Positions 7,314-19,400 of a DNA stretch of 64,000 bases are shown one piece after another. The stretch is from an uncultured Clostridium sp. (GTDB lineage Bacteria; Bacillota; Clostridia; TANB77; CAG-508). Under the pieces are notes generated by a model, which did no database searches, was not told where the DNA came from, and worked only from the letters and a program-made list of their open reading frames with translations. The translations under genes and the position numbers were made by a program. Location: positions 1-64,000 of the forward strand of contig CAMXJY010000012.1 of assembly GCA_947244325.1 (NCBI GenBank), read 5' to 3'. Within the stretch, counting starts at the first letter, position 1. The number at the start of each line of letters is the position of its first letter.

Positions 7314-9729
7314 ATTTCTTTTTCATAATCTTACTTACAATAACTGTCATATCATCTTGTGCTATTCCATAGCTATTATCAATTGCTTCCGCTAAAATTA
7401 AATCAGCAAGTTTTTGTACATTATTAGTACTAACATTTCTTAAAAACTCTTCAATCCATTCTTTCTTTGTATCATCTTTTGCCTCTAATATACCATCACT
7501 ACACATTATCATGATATCTCCATCTGATATATCGATTGTTTGTGATTTTAGTTCTATATTATTAACAATTCCAACTGGTAGGCTTTCAGCTTTTATCTTT
7601 TCTATACTCTTTTTGTTTTTTATATAAGTATTACATGCTCCACTTTTTAGAATCTCTATTTTTCCTACATATAAATCCAATATAGACATATCTAAACTTG
7701 AATAAATTTCAGAGTTTGTTGATAAATTCATTCTTGAATTTATCATTTCTACTGATTCTTCTTTATCAAATCCTGCTGATAACATTTGTTTTACTAATCT
7801 TAGAGTTACTTTACTACATTCTCTTGCCTTTTCTCCGCTTCCCATTCCATCTGCTATTGCTAATAAATACTTTCCATCAGCTAATTTTATTTGAAGACTA
7901 CAATCTCCTGAAACTTCACTTCCATCTTTAGTTATTTTTGCACTTCCTACTTGTAATACAAATTTATCTTCACTTGAATAAACTTGATTGTACTCTCTTG
8001 TTTCTTCATCTATTCTATCTCTTTGAAAAACTACTTTGCTACCTATACTTTTTGATATGATATCACTTATATTGATTGTTACATCTTTTTCTCTAACTTT
8101 CATATCTTGATAATCTAATGCTAATTCTACAATATATTTTTCATTTTTTATTTTCTTCATTTTGCAGTTTTTAATAGAAATCTTTTTACTTTTTAATAGC
8201 ATTTCTATTTCTTGTTCTTTTTTTGCAAACTCACTTACTTTATTTTCTTTTATTTCTTCTGCACACTTGTCTATAACTTTAGTTACACTTTTTAAGCCTT
8301 GATTCATTGTTTCTATATTGCTTTTTCTTTCTTCTGCCTTTGCTTTGTTAATTTGAAAAACTTTCAAAGTTCTATTTGCTATTTTTACTACTTCTTGCAA
8401 ATCATTTCTTATAGTTTCATCTCTCATAATTACATAGTTATTATGTTCTTTTAGTATCTCAACTAAGTCATTATCTACTAAAATATCATTTGTTTTTAGT
8501 ACAGTACATATATCTCTTGCTATTCCTGTATCTTCATTTGATATTTCTTCATAAAATATATTATCTTTTAATTCTTCTAGGTTATCTAAGAAATCTTGAA
8601 TAAAATTCTCGTTTTCCTCAATTTCATCTTTGTTTTGTGAACTCATTAACTCATTAAACATATCAGAAATTGTTTTTAATTTCTCTGATACCTCTTCATT
8701 TTTTCCTTCTAGTCTATTATCTCCTGTATTTTCTATTAGTTTAGTTTTTCCTATTAAATCTTCTATTTCTATTTTTACTTTACTTGGCACTAATAAAAGC
8801 CCTATTGATGCAATAAATATTTCTCTAAAATATAGTATCATATTTGATGCTCCTCTTACCCAATATGTAAGAATTGCATTTCCTAATATAAATCCTACTA
8901 TTACACCTATTTTTCCAAATCTATTTAAAAATCCTGATAATATTCCTGATATTGCAAACATAGATATTTGTATAAAGCTTGTACCATCTATAAAGCTTAC
9001 TGCTAATCCTATTGAAATTCCTGATACTGCGCCTATCATCATTCCATGTTTCCAACCAAGTACCATTATCATAAATATAATTATTATATTACTTAATTTC
9101 AAGTTAAAAACACTTATATTATTTAATGCTGTGCTTGCTACAGCAATTATAAGAACTCCTGCTATTAATTCTTCTATTGTAAATGCTTTTTTTACATTAA
9201 AGTCTTTTATAAGAGTTAAGCCATTTACAAATATTTTATAGAATACATATGTAATCGCAGAAGATACTATTGCCATAAAAACATCATACATTAGAAATAT
9301 TCCTGTAAACGAGCTTACTAAACTAACTATTAGTGATGATATAAATAATTTACCACCTGTTTTTACAACTTCATTTCTTTCATCTACCGCTACTTTAGCT
9401 CTAAAAAATAAAACTAATATGAAATACAATATAGTAGTTGCTATAAAATTTCCTAAAGCTTTAATTCCACCACCAATACATGTCCCAATAAGAGCCATTA
9501 AAAATACACCTACAATTGGCAAAGTTTCTCCTACACATGCTGCTATTAAACTTATTCCAAATGGAAATACTTCTCCATTAATTGATAATGTAGACATAAA
9601 TAAAGTTAAAATATATATAATTATATTCTGATACTTAAAAATTTCTTTTAATCTATATTTAATATTATTTGATTCTTTATTAATATTTTCTTCTTCTGCT
9701 CCGCCCATATCTGCAATATTTTGAAACAT
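7312..9729 (-). CDS. spoIIE: stage II sporulation protein E, PP2C-type phosphatase
   Basis: Encodes 805 residues from ATG 9729, chosen because GAGGTGG lies about 6 bases upstream; the open frame extends 11 codons further without a site. Residues about 35-320 hold roughly ten hydrophobic membrane segments. A cytoplasmic coiled region follows, then a C-terminal PP2C/SpoIIE phosphatase domain from about residue 590, with metal-binding motifs ADGMGSG, MCSDGI and DDMTVI all present. In Bacillus, SpoIIE sits at the asymmetric septum and dephosphorylates SpoIIAA, releasing sigma-F in the forespore. Length and layout match the family. It is a single-gene unit with its own long terminator. A Spo0A-box-like TTTGTCATT occurs upstream at 9788-9796. 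Confidence 0.93.
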   Translation of the reverse strand: MFQNIADMGGAEEENINKESNNIKYRLKEIFKYQNIIIYILTLFMSTLSINGEVFPFGISLIAACVGETLPIVGVFLMALIGTCIGGGIKALGNFIATTILYFILVLFFRAKVAVDERNEVVKTGGKLFISSLIVSLVSSFTGIFLMYDVFMAIVSSAITYVFYKIFVNGLTLIKDFNVKKAFTIEELIAGVLIIAVASTALNNISVFNLKLSNIIIIFMIMVLGWKHGMMIGAVSGISIGLAVSFIDGTSFIQISMFAISGILSGFLNRFGKIGVIVGFILGNAILTYWVRGASNMILYFREIFIASIGLLLVPSKVKIEIEDLIGKTKLIENTGDNRLEGKNEEVSEKLKTISDMFNELMSSQNKDEIEENENFIQDFLDNLEELKDNIFYEEISNEDTGIARDICTVLKTNDILVDNDLVEILKEHNNYVIMRDETIRNDLQEVVKIANRTLKVFQINKAKAEERKSNIETMNQGLKSVTKVIDKCAEEIKENKVSEFAKKEQEIEMLLKSKKISIKNCKMKKIKNEKYIVELALDYQDMKVREKDVTINISDIISKSIGSKVVFQRDRIDEETREYNQVYSSEDKFVLQVGSAKITKDGSEVSGDCSLQIKLADGKYLLAIADGMGSGEKARECSKVTLRLVKQMLSAGFDKEESVEMINSRMNLSTNSEIYSSLDMSILDLYVGKIEILKSGACNTYIKNKKSIEKIKAESLPVGIVNNIELKSQTIDISDGDIMIMCSDGILEAKDDTKKEWIEEFLRNVSTNNVQKLADLILAEAIDNSYGIAQDDMTVIVSKIMKKK

Positions 9730-10042
9730 CCTTAACCACCTCTCAAACTTTAATATATACATATTTAATCACAACATAAAAAAAGATTTTGTCATTTTAA
9801 ATATCTACATATGAAAAGTTATTTACAATTTGTGATAATTTTCTTTATTTTATTACATTTATAGCAAAAACACAAGCCTTTATGGCAAAAATAGAAAAAT
9901 ACTTATACCATTTTCAAAGTGTGTAAATAATTTATAAAGGTAACATTATTAGGACAAAAGTGGACATTATTAAAATTGTGTACAAATATTAGCAAAATAC
10001 TTTCCTATAAAATAAATTAATAACGTATTTTGTTTTCTAAAG
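9730..10042. other. divergent intergenic region
   Basis: About 310 bases with no gene. TTTGTCATT at 9788-9796 matches 7 of 9 positions of a Spo0A box and lies 60 bases upstream of spoIIE. A direct repeat ACATTATTA occurs twice near 9942-9975, in AACATTATTAGGAC and GGACATTATTAAAA, and could be an operator for the plus-strand gene. Both assignments are weak. Confidence 0.3.
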
Positions 10043-10072
10043 TTGACATAAATTAATTTTTAATGTTATAAT
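10043..10072 (+). promoter_or_regulatory. near-consensus sigma-A promoter
   Basis: -35 TTGACA at 10043-10048, an 18-base spacer, and -10 TATAAT at 10067-10072, 41 bases before the ATG at 10114. Both hexamers are perfect, so strong expression is predicted. Confidence 0.8.
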
Positions 10073-10113
10073 TATATTAACCGTTGTTTTGAAATAGATT
10101 GGAGGATAACATT

Positions 10114-10464
10114 ATGGCAATATCAACATTAACAACAAATGAAGAAGTATACAACAAGGCAATGGATTCAGTTTTAACAGCGCAGATTGTATGCTTTAAG
10201 GAAAACGGTAATCATTATAAATTTTTTAATCACGAGGCTGCCGTAGACTTCTTGGCTAGCTATGCTGTTCGTACAGCTGTGTTTTTAGAGTGCGATAATA
10301 GCAAGCTCTTGGAAATTTATAATCGGATTATCGAGTTATTCAAGGAAAAATCTATAATTTCTTCAGAAGACTTTCTGGAAGACCCTGCTGTTAGCTATTC
10401 TTATATATGCAGGGGAGAATTGGCAGCAGTAATGCTGAATGAAGAATGCCTCAACACCTACTAA
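10114..10464 (+). CDS. small cytoplasmic protein of unknown function
   Basis: Encodes 116 residues (MAISTLTTNEEVYNK...). ATG 10114 is preferred over an in-frame TTG at 10099 because GGAGG at 10101-10105 gives an 8-base spacing. It has no signal peptide or membrane segment; it appears mostly alpha-helical, with four Cys. A 360-base part is about 37-38% G+C by hand count and uses codons such as CGG, GCC and CTC that are sparse in the surface-protein genes beside it, which hints at a different origin or high expression. It has a perfect-hexamer promoter and a strong terminator whose left arm encodes its last residues. I do not recognise a family. Confidence 0.75.
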   Translation: MAISTLTTNEEVYNKAMDSVLTAQIVCFKENGNHYKFFNHEAAVDFLASYAVRTAVFLECDNSKLLEIYNRIIELFKEKSIISSEDFLEDPAVSYSYICRGELAAVMLNEECLNTY

Positions 10465-10490
10465 GGGTGCTGAGGCACTTCTTTTTATTT
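10447..10490 (+). terminator. terminator overlapping the 3' end of the small gene
   Basis: TGCCTCAACACC (10447-10458) pairs with GGGTGCTGAGGCA (10465-10477), followed by CTTCTTTTTATTTTT. The left arm lies inside the last codons of the gene at 10114-10464. The giant gene on the other strand ends at 10491 and has no clear T-run terminator of its own here. Confidence 0.85.
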
Positions 10491-13400
10491 TTATTGATTA
10501 ATCCATTTTAATCTAAATCCTGCTATATCAGTAATTGAAACTTTTTCATCACAATTTATATCTGCTGCTTGTAATTCAATTCCTGTTAATTCTCTTTCAC
10601 CTATATAATGTAATTTTGCTCTAGCAAGGTCTGTAAGTGTAAGTCTTCCATTTCCATCTATATCTCCTGCTACTACAAGTGAATATTTTAGAGTTTCTCC
10701 AACTGTAATTGTCATTCCTGTTTTAATTACTTCGTCATCTGTTACTATATTTTGATCTTTATCTTTTATAACAACTTCTCCTACTGTTTCAACTTTTTCT
10801 TTAAATTCTTTTAGAGTTGTTCCTAATTCAATTTTTGTTATATATTCATCTTTTATATTGTATACATCTGAAGTAATTTTGTCTTCTTCTTTTTCTTCAA
10901 TTATCCATGTTACAGTTGCTGTTGCTGTTCCTTTATTTCCTAAGCTATCAACAAATTCAAATGTGAATTCTCCATTCTTTTCAAATACATATGAATCCAT
11001 ACCATCATTATTTGTTATAGTTACATCATCATCGTTAAAGCTTATTGTTGCAAGTACTGGTCGACTTGTTGATTCTTCTGTACTGTATGTGATTGTTGCT
11101 TCTGGTGCTTTTTTATTAATCCAATCTACTTTTGCTGTAACTGCTCCTTCATTTCCTACTAAATCTATAAAAGTAAATTCAAATTCACCATTTTCTGTAA
11201 ATGTATATGCATATTTTCCTTCATTATTTGTTATTGTTACATTTTCTTTGTTAAAGCTTATGCTAGCTGTTACATCTTTGTTTGTTAATTCTGTTATATC
11301 ATATGTTATTGTTGCTTCGATAGGTTCTTTATCTATCCAATCTACTTTTGCAACTGCAACACCTACATTTCCTGCTGGTCCTACAAATCTAAATTCAAAC
11401 TCTCCGTTTTCTGTAAATGTATGTGTGTTTCCACCTTCTACTATTACATCTTCTTTATCAAATGTTATGCTAGCTATTACATCTTCTTTTGTTGGCTCTT
11501 CTGTGCTATAAGTAATTGTTCCTACTGGTAATGTTTTATCTATCCATGTTACTTTTGCGAGTTTCATTCCTTTATTTCCAGCTTTGTCTACAAAGTTAAA
11601 TATGTGTTCTCCATTATCTGTAAATGTATATGTGTTTCCACCTTCTACTTCTACATCTTCTTCATCAAAACTGATAGTTGCAATTACTCCTTGATTTGTT
11701 GGATTTAATGTACTATAACTGATTATTGCTTCTGGTACTTTTTTATCTATCCATGTTACTTTTGCTATTGCTGTACCTTTATTTCCTGCAGGTCCTATAA
11801 ACTCAAATTCAAATTCGCCATTTTCTGTAAATGTAACTTCATTGCTTCCATTATTATTTGTTATTACTACATCTTCTTTATTAAATGTTATGCTTGCTGT
11901 TACATCTCCATTTGTTGGCTCTTCTGTACTATAAGTAATTGTTCCTACTGGTAATGTTTTATCTATCCATGTTACAGTTGCTATTGCTACACCTTTATTT
12001 CCGGCTGGTCCTACAAAATTAAATTCATATTCTCCATTTTCTGTAAATGTATGTGTGTTTCCACCTTCTACTATTACACCTTCTTTATCAAAAGTAATTG
12101 TTGCTATAACGTCTTGATTTGTTCTATTTGTTGTGCTATATGTGATTGTTGCTTGTGGTTCTACTTTATCTATCCAGTATACTTCTGCTACTGCTGTTCC
12201 TTTATTTCCATATGGTCCCACAAATTCAAATACATACTCTCCATTTTCTGTGAATCTATGTGTATTTCCACCTAAAACGATTACATTTTCTCTATCAAAA
12301 GTAATTGTAGCTATTACATCTTGATTTGTTAAACTTGTTGTACTATATGTGATTGTTGCATTTGGTAATGTTTTGCAAATCCAATCTACTGTTGCTATTG
12401 CTTCACCTTTGTTTCCTGCTTTATCTGTAAACTTAAATGTGTATTCTCCACTATCTGTAAAGATATGTGTATTTCCACCTTCTACTTCCACACCTTCTTT
12501 ATCAAAACTAATAGTTGCTGTTACATCTTCATTTGTCAATTCTGTTTTATCATAACTAATAGTTGCCTTTGGTACCTTTTTGTCTATCCAATTTACTATT
12601 GCTGTTGCAACTCCTTTGTTTCCATATGGTCCTACAAATTCAAATGTAAATTCTCCATTTTCTGTAAATGTATATGTTGTATTTCCATCATTATTAGTAA
12701 CAGTTGTACCTTCTCTATCAAATGTTACTGTTACAGTTACATCTTGATTTGTTAATTCTGTTATATCATAAGTAAATGTTGCATTTGGTAAAGTTTTTAC
12801 TATCCAATCTACTTTTGCTACTTTAGTTCCTGCATTTCCTGCTCTATCTACAAAGTTAAATTCATGTTCTCCATTTTCTTCAAATGTATATGTGCTTCCG
12901 CCTTCTACTGTTACATCTTCCTCATCAAAACTAATGCTAGCTGTTACAGCTTGATTTGTTGGATTTTCTGTACTATATGTGATTGTTGCTTCTGGTACTT
13001 TTTTATCAATCCATGTCACTTTTGCTATAGCTACACCTTTATTTCCTGCAGGTCCAGTAAACTCAAATTCATGTTCTCCGTTTTCTGTAAATGTATATGT
13101 GTTTCCACCTTCTACTTCTACACCTTCTTTATCAAAACTAATGCTAGCTGTTACATCTTCATTTGTTGGATTTTCTGTACTATATGTGATTGTTGCTACT
13201 GGTAATACTTTATCTATCCATGTTACAGTTGCTGTAGCTGTTCCTATATTTCCTGCTTCATCTATAAATTCAAATGTAAATTCTCCGTTTTCTGTAAATG
13301 TGTAAGTATTATTTCTATCATTATTTGTTATTACTACACCATCTTTGTTAAAGCTTATACTAGCTATTACTCCTTGATTTGTTGGTTTTGTTATGTCATA

Positions 13401-16400
13401 ACTAATACTTCCTACTGGAACTTCTTTATCTATCCATGTTACTCTTGCTATTGCTGTTCCTATATTTCCTGCTGGTCCTATAAATGCAAATTCATATTCT
13501 CCATTTTCTGTAAATGTATGTGTGTTTCCACCTTCTACTTCTACATTATGCTTATCAAATGTTATAGTAGCTACTACATCTCTATTCGTCTTATTTGTTG
13601 TACTATATGTGATTGTTGCTACTGGTAATTTTCTGTCTATCCAATCTACTCTTGCAACTGCTGTTCCTGTGTTTCCTACACTATCTACAAACTTGAATGT
13701 ATATTCACCATTATCTGTAAATACGTGTGTAAGCCCTCCTTCTACTGTTACTCCTAATTTATCAAAACTTATTGTAGCAATTACATTTTGATTTGTTGGA
13801 TTTGTTGTGCTATATGTTATTGTTGCTACTGGTATATCTTTATCTATCCATGTTACTTCTGCTACTTTTGTTCCTGAATTTCCAGCTTCGTCTACATACT
13901 TAAATGTATATGTTCCATTTTTTGTAAATGTATGTGTATTTCCACCTTCTACTGTTACATTTTCTTTGTTGAAACTTATTGTAGCTATTACATCACCATT
14001 TGTTTGTTCTAATGTACTATAACTTACTGTTGCTATTAAAGCATCTTTATCTATCCATGTTACTTTCGCTACTTTTGTTCCTGAATTTCCAGCTTGGTCT
14101 ACATATTCAAATGTATATGTTCCATTTTCTGTAAATGTATGTGTATTTCCACCTTCTACTGTTACATTTTCTTCGTCAAAGCTTATAGTTGCTATTACAT
14201 CTTCATTTGTTAGATTTTCTGTACTGTAACTGATTGTTGCTTCTGGTACTTTTTTATCTATCCATGTTACTTTTGCTACTGCTGTTCCTTTATTTCCTGA
14301 TGGACCTGTAAAATTAAACTCATGTTCTCCATTTTCTGTAAATGTGTATGTGTTTCCACCTTCTACTGTTACACCTGCTTTATTAAAACTTATTGTAGCT
14401 GTTACATCTTCGTTTGTTAATTCTGTTTTATCATAACTAATAGTTGCTCTTGGTACATCTTTATCTATCCAATCTACTCTCGCAAGTGCTGAACCTCTAT
14501 TTCCTGCTGGTCCTACAAAATCAAATTCAAATTCTCCATTTTCTGTAAATGTATATACATTTGATCCTTCATTATTTAATATTGTTACATTTTCTTTATT
14601 AAAGCTTATTGTAGCTGTTACATCTTGGGCTACTTTAGCACCATCTTCTGTTGGTTTTGCTGGGCTGTATTCAATTGTTCCAATTGGAAGTGTTTTATCT
14701 ATCCAGTTAACTTCTGCTGTAGCTGTTCCTCTATTTCCTGCTTCATCCATATATTCAAAAATATGTGTTCCATTATCTGTAAATGTATATGTTCTTCCAC
14801 CTACTACTGTTACATTTTGCTTATTAAAACTAATAGTTGCAACTACATTTTGGTTTGTTGGGTTTTCTATATTATATCTTATTGTAGCTACTGGTGGAAC
14901 TTTGTCAATCCAAGTAACTCTAGCTTTAGCAGAACCTGAATTTCCATATGGTCCTACAAAGTTAAATGTGTATTCTCCATTTTCTGTAAATGTATGCGTA
15001 TTTCCGCCTTCTACTGTTACTCCTTCTAAGTCAAAACTTATTGTTGCAACTACATCTTCACATGTTAATCTATTTGCAATACTATATGTTATTGTTGCAT
15101 TTGGAAGTGTTTTACGTATCCAATCTACTTTTGCAACTGCTGTTCCTTTATTTCCTGCTCTATCTACAAAATTAAAAGTATATTCTCCACTATCTTCAAA
15201 AGTATGTGTATTTCCACCTTCCACTGTTACATTTTCTTCATCAAAAGTAATGCTAGCTGTTACTGGTTTATTTGTTTTTTCTGTTGTACTGTATGTGATT
15301 GTTGCTTCTGGAACTTTCTTATCTATACAAGTTACTTCTGCTGTTGCTGTTCCAGTTCTTCCTGTTTTATCAACATACTTAAATATATGTGTTCCATTTT
15401 CTGTAAATGTATATTTATCACCATTTGGAATTTCATTTCCTTCATCATCTACGATTTTTACTTCATCTTGATCAAAAGTAATTGTAGCTATTACATCTTT
15501 ATTAGTTAGTTTTGTAGAACTGTATATGATTGTTGGCACTACTTCTCCTGAATCTTCTAAAATCCAATCTACATTTGCTGTTGCTGTTCCTCTATGTCCT
15601 ACTTCATCTTCAAATTCAAATGTAAAACTTCCATTTTCTGTAAATCTATATGTGTTTTGACCATTATTATTTAAAATTTTTACATTTGATTTATTAAAAT
15701 CTATTGTTGCTGTTACATTTCTATATGTTTGTTCTGTATTACTGTAAGTAATTGTACCTACTGGCTCTACTTCATCAATATTTGTTATATTTATTGGTAT
15801 TTGAAGTACTTTTACTCCTTGATAACTAAATTGTAAAGTAGTTGATTTATTATGTTTAAAAGTATAAGTATTCAATGCTCCTTCTTTTTTCTCTATATAA
15901 TAACTTAATGGATATAAATCATTTACATCCCCTTTTAAGCTTAAGTCATTCATTAATGTTAATTCTTCTCCCTCTTTATTGAAGTGAATTATAACATCTA
16001 CACTATCTTTTGTTGGCTCTTGTGTACTATATTCAACGCTAGCTTCTGGCATCCAATCTACTGTTGCAGTTGCATTATACTCTTCTTTAGTTGTTGAATC
16101 TATATAAGTAAATACATAACTTCCTTTATCTGAGAAAGTATATGTTTTGCTCTTGTTGCTCTTCATTTCATATCCAGTTGGTAAATCGATTGTTGCTTTC
16201 ATTTTTACTACAACTGTTGGTTTTCCATTTACTGATGTTAAACTTGAAGTAATAGCATAAGTAATTGTCGCAGGACCATTCATATTCTCGAATTTAGCTT
16301 CTTTCATACCTTTGTTTCCAAAAATATCTTCATATTCAAATGTAAATATACTATCTTCTTCTGTAAGTAAATATGTTCTATTACCACCATTATTTGTTAC

Positions 16401-19400
16401 TGTTATTTCTCTATTTTCATTTACAAGTTCTGCTATAACTCCTTCATCTATTTTAGTGTATTTGATATCTGTTTTTAAATCTCCACTAAATATCCAGTCA
16501 ACTTTTGCTACTATAGTTCCTTTGTTTCCAAGTATATCTTGGAATTCAAAAGTATGCTCACCATTTTTTGTAAAAGTATAAGTTTGTGTCTTATTCTCTT
16601 CTACTATATTTTGATCTTCTAAATGAAGTGTTGCAATAACTTCATCTGTTGTAGGTTCTATTGTACTATATTCAATAGTAGCTACTGGAGCCTCTTTATC
16701 TATCCATGTTACTTCTGCTACTACCTCTCCTGGATTTCCTGCTTCATCTTCAAATTCAAATATAAAACTTCCATTTTTTGTAAATACATAAGTATCACTA
16801 CCATTATTATTTGTTATCTTAATTTCTTCACTTGGATTTACTAGTCTAGCTGTAACACTTTTATTTGTAGCATCAGTTGTATCATACTCAACTTCTGCTG
16901 TTGGAATTACTTTATCAATCCATGTAACTGTTGCAGTTGCTGTTCCTGTGTTTCCTGCTTCATCTCTAAACTCAAATATAAAGCTTCCATTTTCTTCAAA
17001 TTTATGTGTATTTTTTCCATTATTGTTTGTTACTGTTACATTGTTTTTATTAAAAGTAATAATTGCTGTCTCATCTTTTCCTGTTGGTGCATTTATTCTA
17101 TAAGTAATTGTTGGTATAACTTCTTCTCTGTCAATCCAATCAACTCTAGCAGTAGCTGTTCCTGTATTTCCTGCTTCATCTACAAATTCAAAGGTAAATT
17201 CTCCATTTTCTGTAAATATATATGTGTCCCTTCCATCATTATTTGTAATAGTTATATATTTACTAGAATCTACTATACTTACAACAACATCTTGATTTGT
17301 TGGATCTGTTGTACTATATGATAATTCCGCTGTTGGAGTAGCTCTATCAATCCAATCAACTGTTGCTATTGCTGTGTTAGTATTTCCAGCTTCATCTACA
17401 AACTCGAAAGTAAAATCTCCATTTTCTGTAAATATATGTGTTGTACTTCCTTCATTATTAGTTACTCTTACATTTGCTTTGTCAAAAGTAATTGTTGCTT
17501 CAACATTTCCATTTGTAGGATTTGTTGTATTATAAGTGATAATTCCATTTGGTGCTTCTTTATCGATAAATGTTACTTTAGCGTCTAAGTAACTTTCTAC
17601 ATCTTCTGAGTCTATCATCTTGAATCTGAATTCGCCATTTTCTTTAAATACGTATTTTGCACCGTTTTCAATTTCAACTACGCCTTCATCAAGATTTGTT
17701 ACTCTTACACCTTCTTCTTTGAAAGTAAGTGTTGCTGTAACATCTTCATTTGTTGCACCTTCTTTATCATAAGAGATTTCAGCAATATATGGACCTCTGT
17801 TTATCCAATCTACTACCATCTTAATCTCAGCAACATTTCCTATTCTATCTCTTAATTTATAAATTTTTTCTCCATTTTTAGTAAATACATATTTTAATAT
17901 ATCCTCTTCTACACCAGTTGTATATTTTTGTCTTAATTCTTCAATTTCTTCTTCTGTCTTGGTGCTTGTTATATTCATAAGATTGTCATTAAATACATTT
18001 TGTCTTGTTATTTTACCACCACTATAAATAGCAGTATATTCTATACGATACTCTGTATCACTTGTATTACCCAATTGCATTGTAAAATTCAAATCAGGAT
18101 TTTCCATTAAATTACTTATTGGTTTGCTAGGATCTAATAATTTATATCCCCTTACTAAAGTTATATTACCGTTTAAGTCTTTTTGAACCATATTGATTAC
18201 TTGTTTAGTTTCAGGATTAAAATTAAACTCGTACATATATCTAGTTGTTTTTTCTATGTATCTAAGTGGTCTATCATTTTCATCTAATATAAATACATTT
18301 TTGTCAATATTTACAATTTTTGCTTGAACATAACCTTTGGTATTTGGTAAATCTACATATTGTATACCAGCTGTTGGAACTGTTCTATCTATCCAGTCAA
18401 CACTTGCTACTATTTCGTTTGTTCTTCCAGTAGCTGTATCTCTTAAATGGAAAGTATATGCTCCATTTTCTGTAAAGGTATATGTTGTTATTCCCTCTTC
18501 TACTACAACTGTATCTGAACTGAAATTTCCAATAGTTGCAACAACAGCTTTTCCTGTTTTTGATGTTGTACTATATGTAATTTCTGCTGTTGGAGGTCCA
18601 CCTTGTGTTGTATCTTCATAAAGATTGAAACCTCTTGCTCCTACATATCCGTCATTAGTCTCCGTTACCACAACTTTTACATATCTTACTTTTTGTGGAT
18701 TAGTAAATTTAACTGTTTTTGTATTATTATTATTTGCCCAGTTTGCTATATCACCAAGTTTAGTCCAAGTTTCTCCATCCATACTTCCAAGAACTTCACC
18801 TTGCATAATTCTACCAGTTTTTGGTTTATTCTTATTAGTTGAATGATCTTGAGCATCTGATGGAAAATAATCTAATCTTGATACATAAGCTGGTTCTTTA
18901 AGTTCAATTGTAATAAACTTATTTTCATCATCATTTGCTGATAACCATTTACTATAATCACGAACATAAAGCACATCTTTCCAAGTACCAAAATTTGCAT
19001 CTACTGCATTTATTGCTGGTGTACTACTTGTTTCGCTTGATACACCTGCAATTGATAAATTACTTGCTTTAATATAAGTCTCTTTTGCTATATATTTATT
19101 ATCTGTAAATTTAAAAGTTTGGGTATTGCTTGGTAAAGATGTTCCAGAAGGCGCAAATCTTACGTCTATGCTTCTATTTCCTACTAAAGTAGGTTTTATC
19201 TCATCATATTTTTTCCAAGCTGCAGCACCACTAGAATCATCTGAATATCTCCATTCCACTTTTTTGTTACTATTATACAAGAATAGAGCATTCTCATCAT
19301 CATTTGCCCAAACGTCTTGTATACCTATAGTTAAATTTCTAGTTATTTTTATAGTAGAATTTATTTCTGTACCAACAATATGTATTTTAATACCGTTATT

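Noticed and set aside
9788..9796. Firm Spo0A box upstream of spoIIE
   Set aside because: Only 7 of 9 positions match and no well-spaced -35/-10 pair accompanies it, so it is kept as a weak note.
11000..18600. Plus-strand open frames opposite the Ig-like repeat array
   Set aside because: They recur with the repeat period, lack ribosome sites and encode low-complexity sequence; they are shadows of the coding strand.
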